Positions 63,901 to 64,000 of a stretch of DNA of 64,000 nt are shown in pieces (within the stretch, counting starts at the first letter, position 1; every line of letters starts with the position of its first letter). The DNA is from DATDAH01 sp963823495. Its GTDB lineage: Bacteria > Actinomycetota > Acidimicrobiia > Acidimicrobiales > DATDAH01. The notes under the pieces were generated by a model, which saw nothing but the letters and a program-made list of their open reading frames with translations, was not told where the DNA came from and made no database searches. Where the stretch lies: contig CAWGLV010000001.1 of NCBI GenBank assembly GCA_963823495.1, positions 2,666,001 to 2,730,000 of the forward strand, given 5' to 3'. Both the position numbers and the translations under genes were made by a program.

Positions 63901-64000
63901 TCAGCCGCCGGCGCCGGCGCCACGGCGGGGCTCCAGCGCCTCGATGTAGTCCAGCAGGCGCATGGCCAGTTCGGTGCCGAGGTCGGGGTCGTCGAGGTCC
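63901..64000 (-). CDS. C-terminal fragment of an unidentified gene
   Basis: The last 32 codons, reading DLDDPDLGTELAMRLLDYI to a Gly/Ala-rich end, then TGA at 63901. The remainder is beyond the window. I do not recognise the family. Its stop lies 7 bp from the convergent SDR stop. Confidence 0.5.
   Translation of the reverse strand, partial: DLDDPDLGTELAMRLLDYIEALEPRRGAGAGG

Overview
This window is high-GC DNA (roughly 70% by eye) packed with housekeeping genes. It looks like an Actinomycetota chromosome: it has paired steA/steB-type genes, an MctB-like protein beside murJ, a tlyA-nadK-recN run, frequent GTG starts and many apparently leaderless starts. I lean towards class Acidimicrobiia, but this is an impression that only a 16S search could settle. 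I see no prophage, insertion sequence, CRISPR array or tRNA gene.

Layout. 1-3914 (minus): the start of an acyl-CoA carboxylase beta subunit, a membrane PP2C/SpoIIE phosphatase, der and a DUF512 radical-SAM protein. 3957-5577 (plus): ispH and an HD-domain protein. 5606-12252 (minus): a tightly coupled run scpA-scpB-rluB-aroH-tyrA-aroA-cmk-plsC-PGPGW (chromosome segregation, aromatic amino acids, nucleotides, lipids). 12361-13344 (plus): trpS. 13347-17326 (minus): pyrG-nudix-xerD-dksA-like-HD. 17398-18876 (plus): a membrane glycosyltransferase. 18854-24772 (minus): the four-gene overlapping cell-envelope operon steA-steB-murJ-phosphatase-like membrane protein. 25121-31355 (minus): HAD phosphatase, betaine-type binding lipoprotein, phasin-like protein, tlyA, nadK, recN and an MraY-like membrane enzyme. 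31415-32608 (plus): DUF1015. 32669-35565 (minus): 2-oxoacid:ferredoxin oxidoreductase korA-korB. 35641-39068 (minus): a copper-handling cluster. 39138-40590 (minus): class I aldolase and an SSB-like OB-fold protein. 40767-44236 (plus): 2-oxoacid dehydrogenase E2 and a fused E1 alpha-beta. 44243-45409 (minus): an RGG/TPR protein. 45485-50856 (minus): a complete 16S-23S-5S operon with promoter, RNase III processing stems and hairpin terminator. 50853-56030: tyrS, a small membrane protein (plus), an EamA transporter, mpg and argH. 56116-63041 (minus): the rest of arginine biosynthesis, argC-J-B-D-F-R-G with argH last. 63120-63893 (plus): a short-chain dehydrogenase. 63901-64000 (minus): the end of an unidentified gene.

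No single novel system stands out. The points most worth a second look are: (1) a family of ~55-bp palindromic elements (CCCGTTCYGG...CCAGWACSSG), seen between genes at 32.6 and 54.5 kb and apparently inserted in frame inside the EamA transporter gene at 53.65 kb; (2) tlyA, whose S4 domain can only be fully translated from a CTG codon that abuts the upstream stop; (3) a recurrent TANNNT-N6/7-start arrangement pointing to widespread leaderless transcription; (4) the coupled steA-steB-murJ-phosphatase operon; and (5) a copper cluster with a degenerate CopC domain and a cupredoxin.
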